The notes under the pieces: model-generated
Database searches by the model: none
Seen by the model: only the letters and a program-made list of their open reading frames with translations
Told to the model about the DNA's origin: nothing
Source: Campylobacteraceae bacterium
GTDB taxonomy: Bacteria; Campylobacterota; Campylobacteria; Campylobacterales; Sulfurospirillaceae
Assembly (NCBI GenBank): GCA_019162915.1
Contig: JAFLKZ010000182.1
Location: forward strand, 1-5,897
Length of the DNA: 5,897 bases
Direction: 5' to 3'
Shown: one piece after another, positions 1 to 5,810 of the stretch
How positions within the stretch are numbered: position 1 is the first letter of the stretch
Layout of the letters: each line of letters begins with the position of its first letter
Program-made: the position numbers and the translations under genes

Positions 1-5
1 GACAT
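1..5 (-). CDS. 5' end of a divergent gene, product unknown (partial)
   Basis: Only the first codon and part of the second lie in the window. On the minus strand a strong Shine-Dalgarno, AAGGAG, occupies 17 down to 12, and an ATG at 5-3 follows at a normal distance of 6 nt. Another ATG at 10-8 is only 1 nt from the ribosome site and is therefore a poor start. Nothing can be said about the product. The gene would be transcribed away from the lipid-transport operon. Confidence 0.45.
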
Positions 6-26
6 CGCATTCTCCTTATTTTCACC

Positions 27-32
27 ATTGTA
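27..32 (-). promoter_or_regulatory. Putative extended -10 element of the divergent gene
   Basis: Read on the minus strand this is TGCTACAAT, an extended -10 (TGn plus TACAAT, hexamer at 32-27). It lies about 10 nt upstream of the AAGGAG ribosome site, so the leader would be very short. No well-spaced -35 is visible, which is usual for sigma-70 promoters in Campylobacterota. Confidence 0.4.
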
Positions 33-56
33 GCACACCAATATAAACAAGAGGTA

Positions 57-65
57 TGTTATAAT
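57..65 (+). promoter_or_regulatory. Extended -10 promoter of the mlaE operon
   Basis: The sequence TGTTATAAT gives a consensus TATAAT at 60-65 preceded by the extended TGn. Transcription would start near 72, leaving a leader of about 15 nt that carries the AGGG ribosome site at 78-81, 6 nt before the ATG at 88. There is no convincing -35 hexamer. This is the only good promoter seen ahead of the six-gene run ending at 5367. Confidence 0.65.
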
Positions 66-87
66 TAATAAAAAAATAGGGCAAAAA

Positions 88-1218
88 ATGAATAACGCCG
101 ATGTGTTAATCTCCCAAGCGGAGGATATTTTTACCATATCGCTTGTGGGTGATTGGACTAAAGAGTCGGTTGCTCTTCTTGCTAAAAAATTAGAAAGCTT
201 TACATGTAAAGGCAAAACAAACACATACCGTTTTGATTTTTCTGCTATTGTTGACTTTGACACGCATGGCATTATGCTCATATTAGACCATATCAAAAAG
301 CTTGAAAAACTAGAATGTGAGATTGAGAAAGTAGGAGAAAGCGCTTCTTTTACAAAACTTTTTAAAGTCTGTGATGAGCATTTTCCGCAACCTATTATCA
401 GAGAAAAAAAAGATTTTTTTATTATAAATTTTTTAGAAAATGTTGGCAAAGAGATATTTGAAGGCTATAAAACACTCACTTCTTTTTTTTCCTTTCTCGG
501 AGAACTTTTTCACTTTATCGGTATTGCCTTTATTAAACCCTCCTCCGTTCGATTTAAAGCCATGCTTTATCATGTTGAGCACAGTGGCGCTGAGGCCATT
601 CCTATTATCTTTTTAACTTCATTTTTGATTGGTATCGTTATCGCTTTTCAAGGTGCTACGCAACTTCAAAAATTTGGTGCCAATATCTTTATCGTTGAGA
701 TGGTGACTATCTCTGCAGTTAGAGAACTTGCTCCTTTGCTCACCGCTATCGTGGTTGCAGGCAGAAGTGCTTCGGCATATACCGCGCAAATAGGCGTTAT
801 GAAAATTACCGATGAAGTAGATGCCATGCGCTCTATGGGCTTTTCTCCATGGGATTTTTTAGTGATGCCTCGTTTATTTGCGCTTGTTATCTCACTGCCT
901 CTTTTGGTCTTTTTTGCAGATATCGTCTCTACCTTTGGAGGTATGGTTATCGCTTCCTCGCAATTAAATGTGAGTTATGTGGAATTTATCGACAGAGTCA
1001 AAGAAACGGTGGAGCTTAAACACTTTATAATAGGTTTAGTCAAAGCCCCTATTTTTGGTTTTACTATCGGCGTTATTGGCTGTTTTCGGGGATTTCAAAT
1101 TGACAGTAGTACCGAGAGTGTGGGCAAATATACAACCATCAGCGTCGTCAATGCTATCTTTTGGGTCATTGCCATAGACGCTTTAATATCAGTTCTTTTA
1201 ACGGAGATGGGACTATGA
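88..1218 (+). CDS. mlaE: MlaE-type lipid ABC transporter permease with N-terminal STAS-like domain
   Basis: This 376-residue protein is the inner-membrane permease of an MCE (Mla-type) transporter, which moves phospholipid or other hydrophobic substrate between the membranes. Residues 1-100 look like a STAS domain: a beta/alpha pattern ends in FDFSAIVDFDTHG, with T59 at the position of the phosphorylatable Ser/Thr of SpoIIAA and MlaB. Residues 110-140 form a linker, and residues 141-376 are the MlaE permease. Family hallmarks are RELAP (212-216), the VVAGRSASAY segment (222-231), EVDAMRSMG (243-251) and a C-terminal GFQ...ESVGKYTT...VV block (335-354). About five hydrophobic segments are visible. 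The start is supported by AGGG at 78-81. It overlaps the ATPase gene by 4 nt (ATGA). The cognate STAS subunit (MlaB in E. coli) is fused here instead of separate. From memory it corresponds to C. jejuni Cj1646 (iamB). Family assignment is firm; the substrate is inferred. Confidence 0.93.
   Translation: MNNADVLISQAEDIFTISLVGDWTKESVALLAKKLESFTCKGKTNTYRFDFSAIVDFDTHGIMLILDHIKKLEKLECEIEKVGESASFTKLFKVCDEHFPQPIIREKKDFFIINFLENVGKEIFEGYKTLTSFFSFLGELFHFIGIAFIKPSSVRFKAMLYHVEHSGAEAIPIIFLTSFLIGIVIAFQGATQLQKFGANIFIVEMVTISAVRELAPLLTAIVVAGRSASAYTAQIGVMKITDEVDAMRSMGFSPWDFLVMPRLFALVISLPLLVFFADIVSTFGGMVIASSQLNVSYVEFIDRVKETVELKHFIIGLVKAPIFGFTIGVIGCFRGFQIDSSTESVGKYTTISVVNAIFWVIAIDALISVLLTEMGL
198..211. repeat. 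Iterated palindrome, copy 1 (14 bp)
   Basis: CTTTACATGTAAAG is a perfect 14-bp palindrome; its 12-bp core TTTACATGTAAA is at 199-210. It lies inside the STAS-like part of the permease gene and is read as F-T-C-K (residues 38-41). It is one of four copies of the core in this window. Confidence 0.85.
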
Positions 1219-1943
1219 GCGTACTTATTGAATGCAAAGACATTGTGACACGTTTTGGAAAAAACATTATCCATGATGGGGTAACTTTTGATATCCATAA
1301 AGGCGAAATTTTTGGTCTCCTAGGAGGCAGTGGTAGTGGCAAAACAACGCTTTTACGAGAGATGATACAACTTCAAAAAATAACCTCTGGACAAATGAAA
1401 ATTTTAGATATTAATCTGCATAATATCTCTAGCGTGGACATACAAACGCTCAGGCAACAATGGGGTGTACTTTTCCAATTTGGAGCACTTTTTTCCTCGC
1501 TGAGTGTTGTCGAAAATGTTGCCATTGCGCTTAAAGAATATACCACTATCCCAGACTGGCTCATCGAAAAATCTGCCCTTATGAAACTCTCAATGGTAGG
1601 CCTTCCCTCTAAAGTAGGAACGATGCGTCCCTCTGAACTTAGCGGAGGTATGAAAAAAAGAGTAGGACTTGCACGGGCTTTAGCTTTAGATCCTAAACTT
1701 CTTTTTTTAGATGAGCCTACTTCAGGACTTGACCCGCAATCGGCTCGGGAATTTGATGAATTGATTGTAACACTTCGTGATACGCTTAGCATCACCGTGG
1801 TTATGGCAACGCACGATAAAGATACAATAGAAAATGTTTTAGATAGGTTTATCATACTAGGGGAACAAAAAGTGTTGTTTAATGGTAATATTGCAATGCT
1901 TCGAGAATCAACAAATGAAACATTAAGAAAATTTTTAAATTGA
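1215..1943 (+). CDS. mlaF: MlaF-type ABC transporter ATP-binding protein
   Basis: This 242-residue cytoplasmic ATPase would energise the permease encoded just upstream. All ABC motifs are intact: Walker A GGSGSGKT (37-44), Q-loop Q88 in LFQFGALF, signature LSGGM (142-146), Walker B LLFLDEP (162-168), D-loop SGLDP (170-174) and H-loop H200. The segment QFGALFSSLSVVENVA (88-103) is characteristic of MlaF/Mkl-type ATPases serving MCE systems. I chose the ATG at 1215, overlapping the permease stop as ATGA, with GGAG at 1203-1206 as the ribosome site. An in-frame ATG at 1161 would add 18 residues read from permease codons and is unlikely. The MCE protein gene follows after 7 nt. From memory this matches C. 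jejuni Cj1647 (iamA, 'invasion-associated marker'). Confidence 0.93.
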   Translation: MSVLIECKDIVTRFGKNIIHDGVTFDIHKGEIFGLLGGSGSGKTTLLREMIQLQKITSGQMKILDINLHNISSVDIQTLRQQWGVLFQFGALFSSLSVVENVAIALKEYTTIPDWLIEKSALMKLSMVGLPSKVGTMRPSELSGGMKKRVGLARALALDPKLLFLDEPTSGLDPQSAREFDELIVTLRDTLSITVVMATHDKDTIENVLDRFIILGEQKVLFNGNIAMLRESTNETLRKFLN

Positions 1944-1950
1944 GGGAAAA

Positions 1951-2925
1951 ATGGAAAATAGGTTAAGTTATATTCTCGTCGGTCTCTTTGTTTTTGTTCT
2001 TTTGGCAACGGGTATTTTTTCTATTCTTTGGCTAGGGCGCTACTCGGAGGAAGGTACGTTTAAATATTACAAAGTCAACACAAAAGAATCACTCTCTGGA
2101 CTTAATGATAAGGCGCCTGTGAAACTCAGTGGCGTTGTTGTGGGAGAAGTTAAAGGTGTCACCATCAATCCAGACAATGCCGAAGAGGTAACCGTTATCC
2201 TTAAAATCAAAGAAGATACCCCCATCAAAGAAGATACATACGCGCTTATCGAAGCTCAAGGTATAACGGGACTTAGCTACATCAACTTGCGAGGAGGCAC
2301 CAATGGTGCTAATAACCTTAAGACAAGTACCAAGTATGAAAGCTATGGCATTATCCCCTCTCATCCCTCAACTTTTTCCAGACTTGATAAAACTATCACT
2401 TCGGTGAGTGCTAAAGCGGAGGTTATCTTTGATAAAGCGAACCAAATACTAAGTGAGCAAAATCTCAAAAATTTTGAAATCATCTTAGAAAATAGTGCCA
2501 AGATATCTGCTTCAGCGAGCAATACGCTTGCCAATATCGATGCACAGCAAAAACAAATCAACGCTATTTTGACACAAGCACTCATTCTTGAAAAATCCGC
2601 TATTGAAGCGAGTGATGGCATTAAAATGATGTCAAAATCTTTTACCAATGCCATAGATAACACCGGTATCGATACCATGAATAATGTCAGAGAAGCTGCT
2701 AAAAGTGTTACTTTGGTAATGACCCATTTTGATGAGAAACTCCAAAAAGGAACCTTTGATATGGATATTATCCTCAAAGAAAATCTTCTTCCTGCACAAG
2801 GAGCTTTGGATGAGCTTAGAATTTTGGCGAATGAAACCAAAGAGCTTATCAATGCGCTCAAAGATAGCCCTAGTGATTTGATTTTCAAAGAAGAAATTAT
2901 TAAACCCGCACCGAATGAAAAATAA
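1951..2925 (+). CDS. mlaD: MCE-domain protein, MlaD-type, with long helical C-terminal region
   Basis: This 324-residue protein is the substrate-binding, periplasm-facing component of the transporter. Residues 7-28 form one N-terminal membrane anchor. A single MCE domain covers roughly 37-116 and ends in the typical GITGLSYINLRGG. Residues 140-280 contain no proline and are rich in Ala, Ser, Lys and Glu, consistent with a long alpha-helical or coiled-coil stalk. A short tail with LKDSPSDLIF (303-312) resembles the C-terminal motif of many MCE proteins. E. coli MlaD is much shorter (about 180 residues) and lacks such a tail. MCE proteins assemble as hexameric rings, and helical extensions of this kind build needles in PqiB-like systems; that this one does so is inferred. 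The start is supported by GAGG at 1942-1945, five bases before the ATG. From memory it matches C. jejuni Cj1648. Confidence 0.9.
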   Translation: MENRLSYILVGLFVFVLLATGIFSILWLGRYSEEGTFKYYKVNTKESLSGLNDKAPVKLSGVVVGEVKGVTINPDNAEEVTVILKIKEDTPIKEDTYALIEAQGITGLSYINLRGGTNGANNLKTSTKYESYGIIPSHPSTFSRLDKTITSVSAKAEVIFDKANQILSEQNLKNFEIILENSAKISASASNTLANIDAQQKQINAILTQALILEKSAIEASDGIKMMSKSFTNAIDNTGIDTMNNVREAAKSVTLVMTHFDEKLQKGTFDMDIILKENLLPAQGALDELRILANETKELINALKDSPSDLIFKEEIIKPAPNEK

Positions 2926-2934
2926 GGAATAAAA

Positions 2935-3534
2935 ATGAAATCTATTTTAATCGCAACCCTAGCACTCAGTATACTTTCCCTCAGTGGATGTAGCATCAAA
3001 GAGACACAGCCTAAGCCTTTTAGTTATACGCTTGAGCCTATACTCAAACTTGAACGCTTTAGTAAAAGTAACGAAGATGTGGTCAAGATAGCGCGAATTG
3101 ATGGCGCAAGTGGTCTTAATAGTAGAACTATTTTATACAAAAAAGATGGCGCTATGCAACCGTATAAATATGGCACATGGAGCGAAACACCCTCTTTAAA
3201 ACTCCAACATCTTATGGCAGAAGCACTACAAGACCAAAACCATTTTCATTCTGTTGTCATTGGCAACTCGATGGCTGTGAGCAATCTTGTCCTTGAGCCT
3301 GTACTACAAAATTTTGAAGAAGTTTTTGTAGATGATAAATCTTACGTACATGTCAGCCTTCGCTTTCGTCTTATAGAGACTAAAAGTGGCGACGTGATAG
3401 GAAGTGTCAAGCTCTCTTCCAAAAAAGATGTGACCAATACCAATGGAGCTGCAGGAACGGTAGAAGCCTTTAATCTAGCCAGTGCCGATGTTGTTAAGAG
3501 TTTATCTATCTGGCTGAATGAGGTTCGACCATAG
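2935..3534 (+). CDS. ABC-type transport auxiliary lipoprotein, PqiC-like
   Basis: This 199-residue predicted lipoprotein completes the MCE system. A short basic N-terminus and hydrophobic stretch end in the lipobox LSGC, giving a mature N-terminus at C19 with Ser at +2. That is compatible with outer-membrane sorting by the E. coli rule, which may not hold here. The mature part fits the ABC_trans_aux family (PF03886, including PqiC/YmbA): a region starting YTLEP (31-35), then R64-x3-Y68, Y77, and W82-S-E-T-P86, followed by a helix of the LKLQHLMAEAL type, then beta strands and a C-terminal helix. It probably sits on the periplasmic face of the outer membrane and receives the tip of the MCE protein; this role is inferred from PqiC. 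It lies 9 nt after the MCE gene with AAGGAA at 2924-2929, and its TAG shares one base with the next gene's GTG start. From memory it corresponds to C. jejuni Cj1649. Confidence 0.85.
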   Translation: MKSILIATLALSILSLSGCSIKETQPKPFSYTLEPILKLERFSKSNEDVVKIARIDGASGLNSRTILYKKDGAMQPYKYGTWSETPSLKLQHLMAEALQDQNHFHSVVIGNSMAVSNLVLEPVLQNFEEVFVDDKSYVHVSLRFRLIETKSGDVIGSVKLSSKKDVTNTNGAAGTVEAFNLASADVVKSLSIWLNEVRP

Positions 3535-3536
3535 TG
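3520..3536 (+). promoter_or_regulatory. Ribosome site and GTG start of the response regulator
   Basis: GAGG at 3520-3523 lies within the end of the lipoprotein gene, 10 nt before the GTG at 3534-3536. The GTG shares its first base with the lipoprotein TAG stop. There is no in-frame ATG before the receiver core, so GTG is the only plausible start, and coupled re-initiation is likely. Confidence 0.6.
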
Positions 3537-4223
3537 ACTAAGCAAGGTGCTCATAAAAATAGAATTTTACTCTTAGAGGATGATGTCAATCTTAGTGAAA
3601 CAGTGTGTGAGTTCTTAGAATCTAAAGGCTACATAGTCACCCCATCGTATGATGGAGAAGATGCCGAAGTCACACTCTTTGAACATCAATTTGATTTACT
3701 TCTTTTAGATGTTAATGTCCCCAACATTGATGGCTTTACCCTTTTGCGAAAAATCCGAGAGCAAGGCATCTTAACGCCTGCTATTTTTCTAACTTCGCTT
3801 AATGCTATCGAAGATTTAGAGCATGGTTATGAGAGTGGGTGTGATGACTATTTACGCAAACCTTTTGCACTAAGGGAGTTACTTTTTCGTATGGAAACTA
3901 TCCTCAAAAGAGAATTTTTTCACGCTCCACAACAGAGAATATTAATCTCTAAGGACATAGAATATGACACCTTGAGCAACCAACTTTTTGTTAACAAAAA
4001 CGAGGTTCAACTTCAAAACAAAGAAGCCAAACTGCTCAAACTTTTTTTACAGAAAAAAAATGAAATTATTACCCATGAAATGATTATGTCCAATTTGTGG
4101 GAATATGACGAGCAAGAAAGTGATGATGCACTGCGAACATATATCAAAAATCTTAGAAAAATAATAGGGAAAGACACCATTGTTAGCATTAAAAAATTGG
4201 GATATAAATTTACGATGGAGTGA
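3534..4223 (+). CDS. OmpR-family two-component response regulator
   Basis: This 229-residue cytoplasmic transcription factor would be phosphorylated by the kinase encoded next. Receiver domain, residues 10-125: acidic residues E15-D16-D17, phospho-acceptor D59 in LLLLDVNVP, switch residue T87 in FLTS, aromatic Y106, and K109-P110. Residues 134-229 form an OmpR/PhoB winged-helix DNA-binding domain, with NKEAKLLKLFLQKKNEIIT as the first part, LRTYIKNLRKIIG as the recognition-helix region, and IKKLGYKF in the wing. All catalytic residues are present, so it should be a functional phospho-switch. It starts with GTG, overlaps the lipoprotein gene by 1 nt and the kinase gene by 44 nt. The context makes the upstream transport operon a plausible target, but no operator could be identified. 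I do not recognise a named orthologue. Confidence 0.93.
   Translation: MTKQGAHKNRILLLEDDVNLSETVCEFLESKGYIVTPSYDGEDAEVTLFEHQFDLLLLDVNVPNIDGFTLLRKIREQGILTPAIFLTSLNAIEDLEHGYESGCDDYLRKPFALRELLFRMETILKREFFHAPQQRILISKDIEYDTLSNQLFVNKNEVQLQNKEAKLLKLFLQKKNEIITHEMIMSNLWEYDEQESDDALRTYIKNLRKIIGKDTIVSIKKLGYKFTME
4166..4182 (+). promoter_or_regulatory. Ribosome site and TTG start of the sensor kinase
   Basis: AGGGA at 4166-4170 is 9 nt upstream of a TTG at 4180-4182, in frame with the kinase. No in-frame ATG or GTG occurs before the first membrane helix, and the first ATG (codon 49, in DLMLQ) would delete that helix. The 44-nt overlap is long but within what coupled genes show. Confidence 0.5.
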
Positions 4224-5367
4224 GAAAAAAACACTTTTTTCGTTTTTATTTCTTTACGCCTTTTTAGCACTGTTAATTTTAGTTTTTGTTGCCATTTTAT
4301 ACTATGGATTACAAAGAGATTTGATGTTGCAAGACAAAAGACCAATACTTTCCAAATTCACCAGTGAGCAAGTGGCAAAGCTGAGAGCTTTACATGTAAG
4401 TGGTCAAAGAACTGGTGTTTACGACAAAGACCCTCGTTATAATTTTGCTATTTTTGACAATAAACTCAAACCCATCTATTCAAATCTCTCTACGCAAAAT
4501 CCAAATTTATATGAAGATATTTACCTTAGCAACAACGCTATTTACTTTGTATCCGAACTTGAATCGCGTTATTTTGGGGCAAAATATATTGTTATTGAGA
4601 TACAAGCACCCAAAGATTGGAACGACCTTGTTTATCAAAAACTCTTCGTGTATGGCGCTATCATTTTTTTAATTTTAGTAGTCATTGGTTATTTTCTCTT
4701 AAGTCTTCTTTTACAACCTATGAAAAATGCTATTACCCTTTTGGATAGATTTATCAAAGATACGACACATGAACTTAACACGCCTATCAATGCTATTCTC
4801 TCTAATATTGAGATGATAGAGCTTGAAAATCTCGATGCCGCTCTTGCTAAAAAGATAAAACGGATCAACATTGGGGCGAAAACCATCTCTCATCTTTATG
4901 AAGACTTAACCTATCTCGTCTTGTCACATCCATCACATTTAAAAGATGAAGACATTGAATTAAAACCCTTAATCGAAGAGCGCCTAGAATACTTTTTCAT
5001 TCTCATGGAATCTAAAAAAATCACGCTTACCTCAGCACTTGAGGAAAATGTAACCCTCAAAATTGACCGCAAAAAAATCACTAAACTCATAGACAACATC
5101 CTCTCCAACGCTATCAAATACAACAAAGTGGGTGGAACCATTCATATCGCACTCTCCAAACAAGGCATTGCCATTACAGATACAGGAAGAGGCATTGCAC
5201 CAGAAAAAATTAATCAGATTTTTGAGCGCTATACAAGACTCGATACAACTGTGGGTGGATTTGGTATAGGACTAAGCATCGTCTCGTTTATTGCTAAAGA
5301 ATATGATTTACATGTAAAGGTAACTTCACAGCTTAATGAAGGTACTACGGTCACGATTTCATGGTAA
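4180..5367 (+). CDS. Membrane sensor histidine kinase, no recognisable HAMP domain
   Basis: This kinase is 395 residues long from the TTG start and is the likely partner of the OmpR-type regulator upstream. Residues 19-42 are the first membrane helix, 43-153 a periplasmic sensor region of about 110 residues with no family I recognise, and 154-178 the second helix. Only some 18 residues separate the membrane from the phospho-acceptor H197 in THELNTP, too short for a HAMP domain. The dimerisation/phosphotransfer domain is about 181-250. The ATPase domain follows with N310 in the N-box (NILSNAIKYNK), G1 box DTGRGI (334-339), an F-box (INQIFERYTR, 344-353) and G2 box GGFGIGLSIV (359-368). All catalytic motifs are intact. 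The signal is unknown; its place in an envelope lipid operon hints at envelope state. The start is the least certain point. Confidence 0.88.
   Translation: MLALKNWDINLRWSEKKTLFSFLFLYAFLALLILVFVAILYYGLQRDLMLQDKRPILSKFTSEQVAKLRALHVSGQRTGVYDKDPRYNFAIFDNKLKPIYSNLSTQNPNLYEDIYLSNNAIYFVSELESRYFGAKYIVIEIQAPKDWNDLVYQKLFVYGAIIFLILVVIGYFLLSLLLQPMKNAITLLDRFIKDTTHELNTPINAILSNIEMIELENLDAALAKKIKRINIGAKTISHLYEDLTYLVLSHPSHLKDEDIELKPLIEERLEYFFILMESKKITLTSALEENVTLKIDRKKITKLIDNILSNAIKYNKVGGTIHIALSKQGIAITDTGRGIAPEKINQIFERYTRLDTTVGGFGIGLSIVSFIAKEYDLHVKVTSQLNEGTTVTISW
4389..4400. repeat. Iterated palindrome, copy 2 (11 of 12)
   Basis: TTTACATGTAAG matches the 12-bp palindrome except for the last base and is preceded by AGC, as copies 1 and 3 are. 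It lies in the sensor region of the kinase gene and is read in a different frame from copy 1, within codons for A-L-H-V-S (residues 70-74). Confidence 0.7.
5307..5318. repeat. Iterated palindrome, copy 3 (exact)
   Basis: TTTACATGTAAA is an exact copy near the 3' end of the kinase gene, read within codons for D-L-H-V-K (residues 376-380). On the minus strand it is preceded by C, matching the CTTTACATGTAA context of the other copies. Confidence 0.8.
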
Positions 5368-5421
5368 AATTAAATTAAATAAGTGACTTTTTTGTTTCAC
5401 GATAAATTCACTTTCATTTTA

Positions 5422-5427
5422 TATAAT
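5422..5427 (+). promoter_or_regulatory. Putative -10 element of the cytochrome gene
   Basis: A consensus TATAAT sits 28 nt upstream of the cytochrome ATG, in an 88-nt AT-rich gap (5368-5455) after the kinase. Transcription would begin near 5434, just ahead of the AGGAG ribosome site at 5445-5449. No clear -35 is seen. No strong terminator for the kinase operon is visible in the gap, so read-through into the cytochrome is possible. Confidence 0.55.
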
Positions 5428-5455
5428 GTTGTTATTATTTCAAGAGGAGCAAACA

Positions 5456-5752
5456 ATGAAAAAGATATTGTTTTTGGTAATGGTAGGTTTTATAACTTCT
5501 ATAATCGCAGCTGATGGAGCTTCTTTGTATAAAACATGCGCGACATGCCATGGTGCAAAAGCAGAAAAATCAGCACTTAATAAATCTCAAATTATCGCTG
5601 GTTGGAGTGCCCAAAATACTACGGATGCACTCAATGGGTACAAAGAGGGAACTTATGGCGGAACTATGAAATCAACCATGAGTGCGCAAGTCAAAAACCT
5701 TGACGCAGAAGCTATTGGTGCTTTAGCAAAATATATAGAAACGATTAAGTAG
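5456..5752 (+). CDS. Periplasmic monoheme cytochrome c553-like protein
   Basis: This 98-residue secreted class I cytochrome c is a small electron carrier, in Campylobacterota commonly linking the bc1 complex or periplasmic dehydrogenases to terminal reductases or the cbb3 oxidase. Residues 1-19 are a Sec signal peptide (MKK, hydrophobic core, ending IIAA). The heme site is C28-A-T-C31-H32. The sixth ligand is probably M75 in MKSTMSAQV, with M71 as the alternative, and the ending LDAEAIGALAKYIETIK is the typical C-terminal helix. Size and the YGGTMK segment fit the c553 family. I chose the ATG at 5456, with AGGAG 6 nt upstream; an in-frame ATG at 5426 would put ten extra residues before the signal peptide and overlaps the -10 element. 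It is separated from the kinase by 88 nt and probably transcribed independently. The precise redox partner cannot be read from the sequence. Confidence 0.9.
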   Translation: MKKILFLVMVGFITSIIAADGASLYKTCATCHGAKAEKSALNKSQIIAGWSAQNTTDALNGYKEGTYGGTMKSTMSAQVKNLDAEAIGALAKYIETIK

Positions 5753-5753
5753 C

Positions 5754-5765
5754 TTTACATGTAAA
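5754..5765. repeat. Iterated palindrome, copy 4 (exact, intergenic)
   Basis: TTTACATGTAAA begins one base after the cytochrome stop codon and is preceded by AGC as in copies 1 and 2. It is the only copy outside coding sequence and lies immediately beside the terminator hairpin. Confidence 0.8.
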
Positions 5766-5767
5766 CA

Positions 5768-5795
5768 ATGGAGAGTTTAGTCTTAAACTCTCCAT
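5768..5795. terminator. Hairpin between convergent cytochrome and glcB genes
   Basis: ATGGAGAGTTTA (5768-5779) and TAAACTCTCCAT (5784-5795) form a perfect 12-bp stem with a 4-nt loop, GTCT. Being symmetric, it can act on both converging transcripts. The stem ends 15 nt from the glcB stop and 16 nt from the cytochrome stop. Neither side has a strong T tract: the minus strand continues TTGTTTAC and the plus strand GTGTCTGC, so termination of the glcB transcript is better supported than that of the cytochrome transcript. Confidence 0.65.
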
Positions 5796-5810
5796 GTGTC
5801 TGCTAAAGCG

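Noticed and set aside
1161..1214. Upstream ATG extending the ATPase by 18 residues
   Set aside because: The extension is read from permease codons, precedes the normal ABC N-terminus, and the ATGA overlap with GGAG upstream gives a much better start at 1215.
1095..1298. Minus-strand open frame of 67 codons across the permease-ATPase junction
   Set aside because: It is antisense to two well-supported genes, has no recognisable domain or ribosome site, and its sequence is what reverse reading of membrane-protein codons gives.
1373..2999. Long minus-strand frames (211, 91 and 212 codons) opposite the ATPase, MCE and lipoprotein genes
   Set aside because: The plus-strand genes carry intact family motifs. 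The antisense frames show no domain, and their Ser/Leu/Ile-rich composition is typical of shadow frames.
3346..3355. GTACATGT inside the lipoprotein gene as a further palindrome copy
   Set aside because: Only the central ACATGT is shared; the flanks do not match TTT/AAA, so it is not counted.
4400..4672. Plus-strand 90-codon frame within the kinase gene
   Set aside because: It is out of frame with the kinase sensor region, has low-complexity Leu/Thr/Ile composition, no ribosome site and no recognised family.
5383..5400. GTGA...TCAC around a T6 run after the kinase gene, considered as a terminator
   Set aside because: The stem is only 4 bp and the T run lies in the loop instead of after the stem, so it is not a credible intrinsic terminator.
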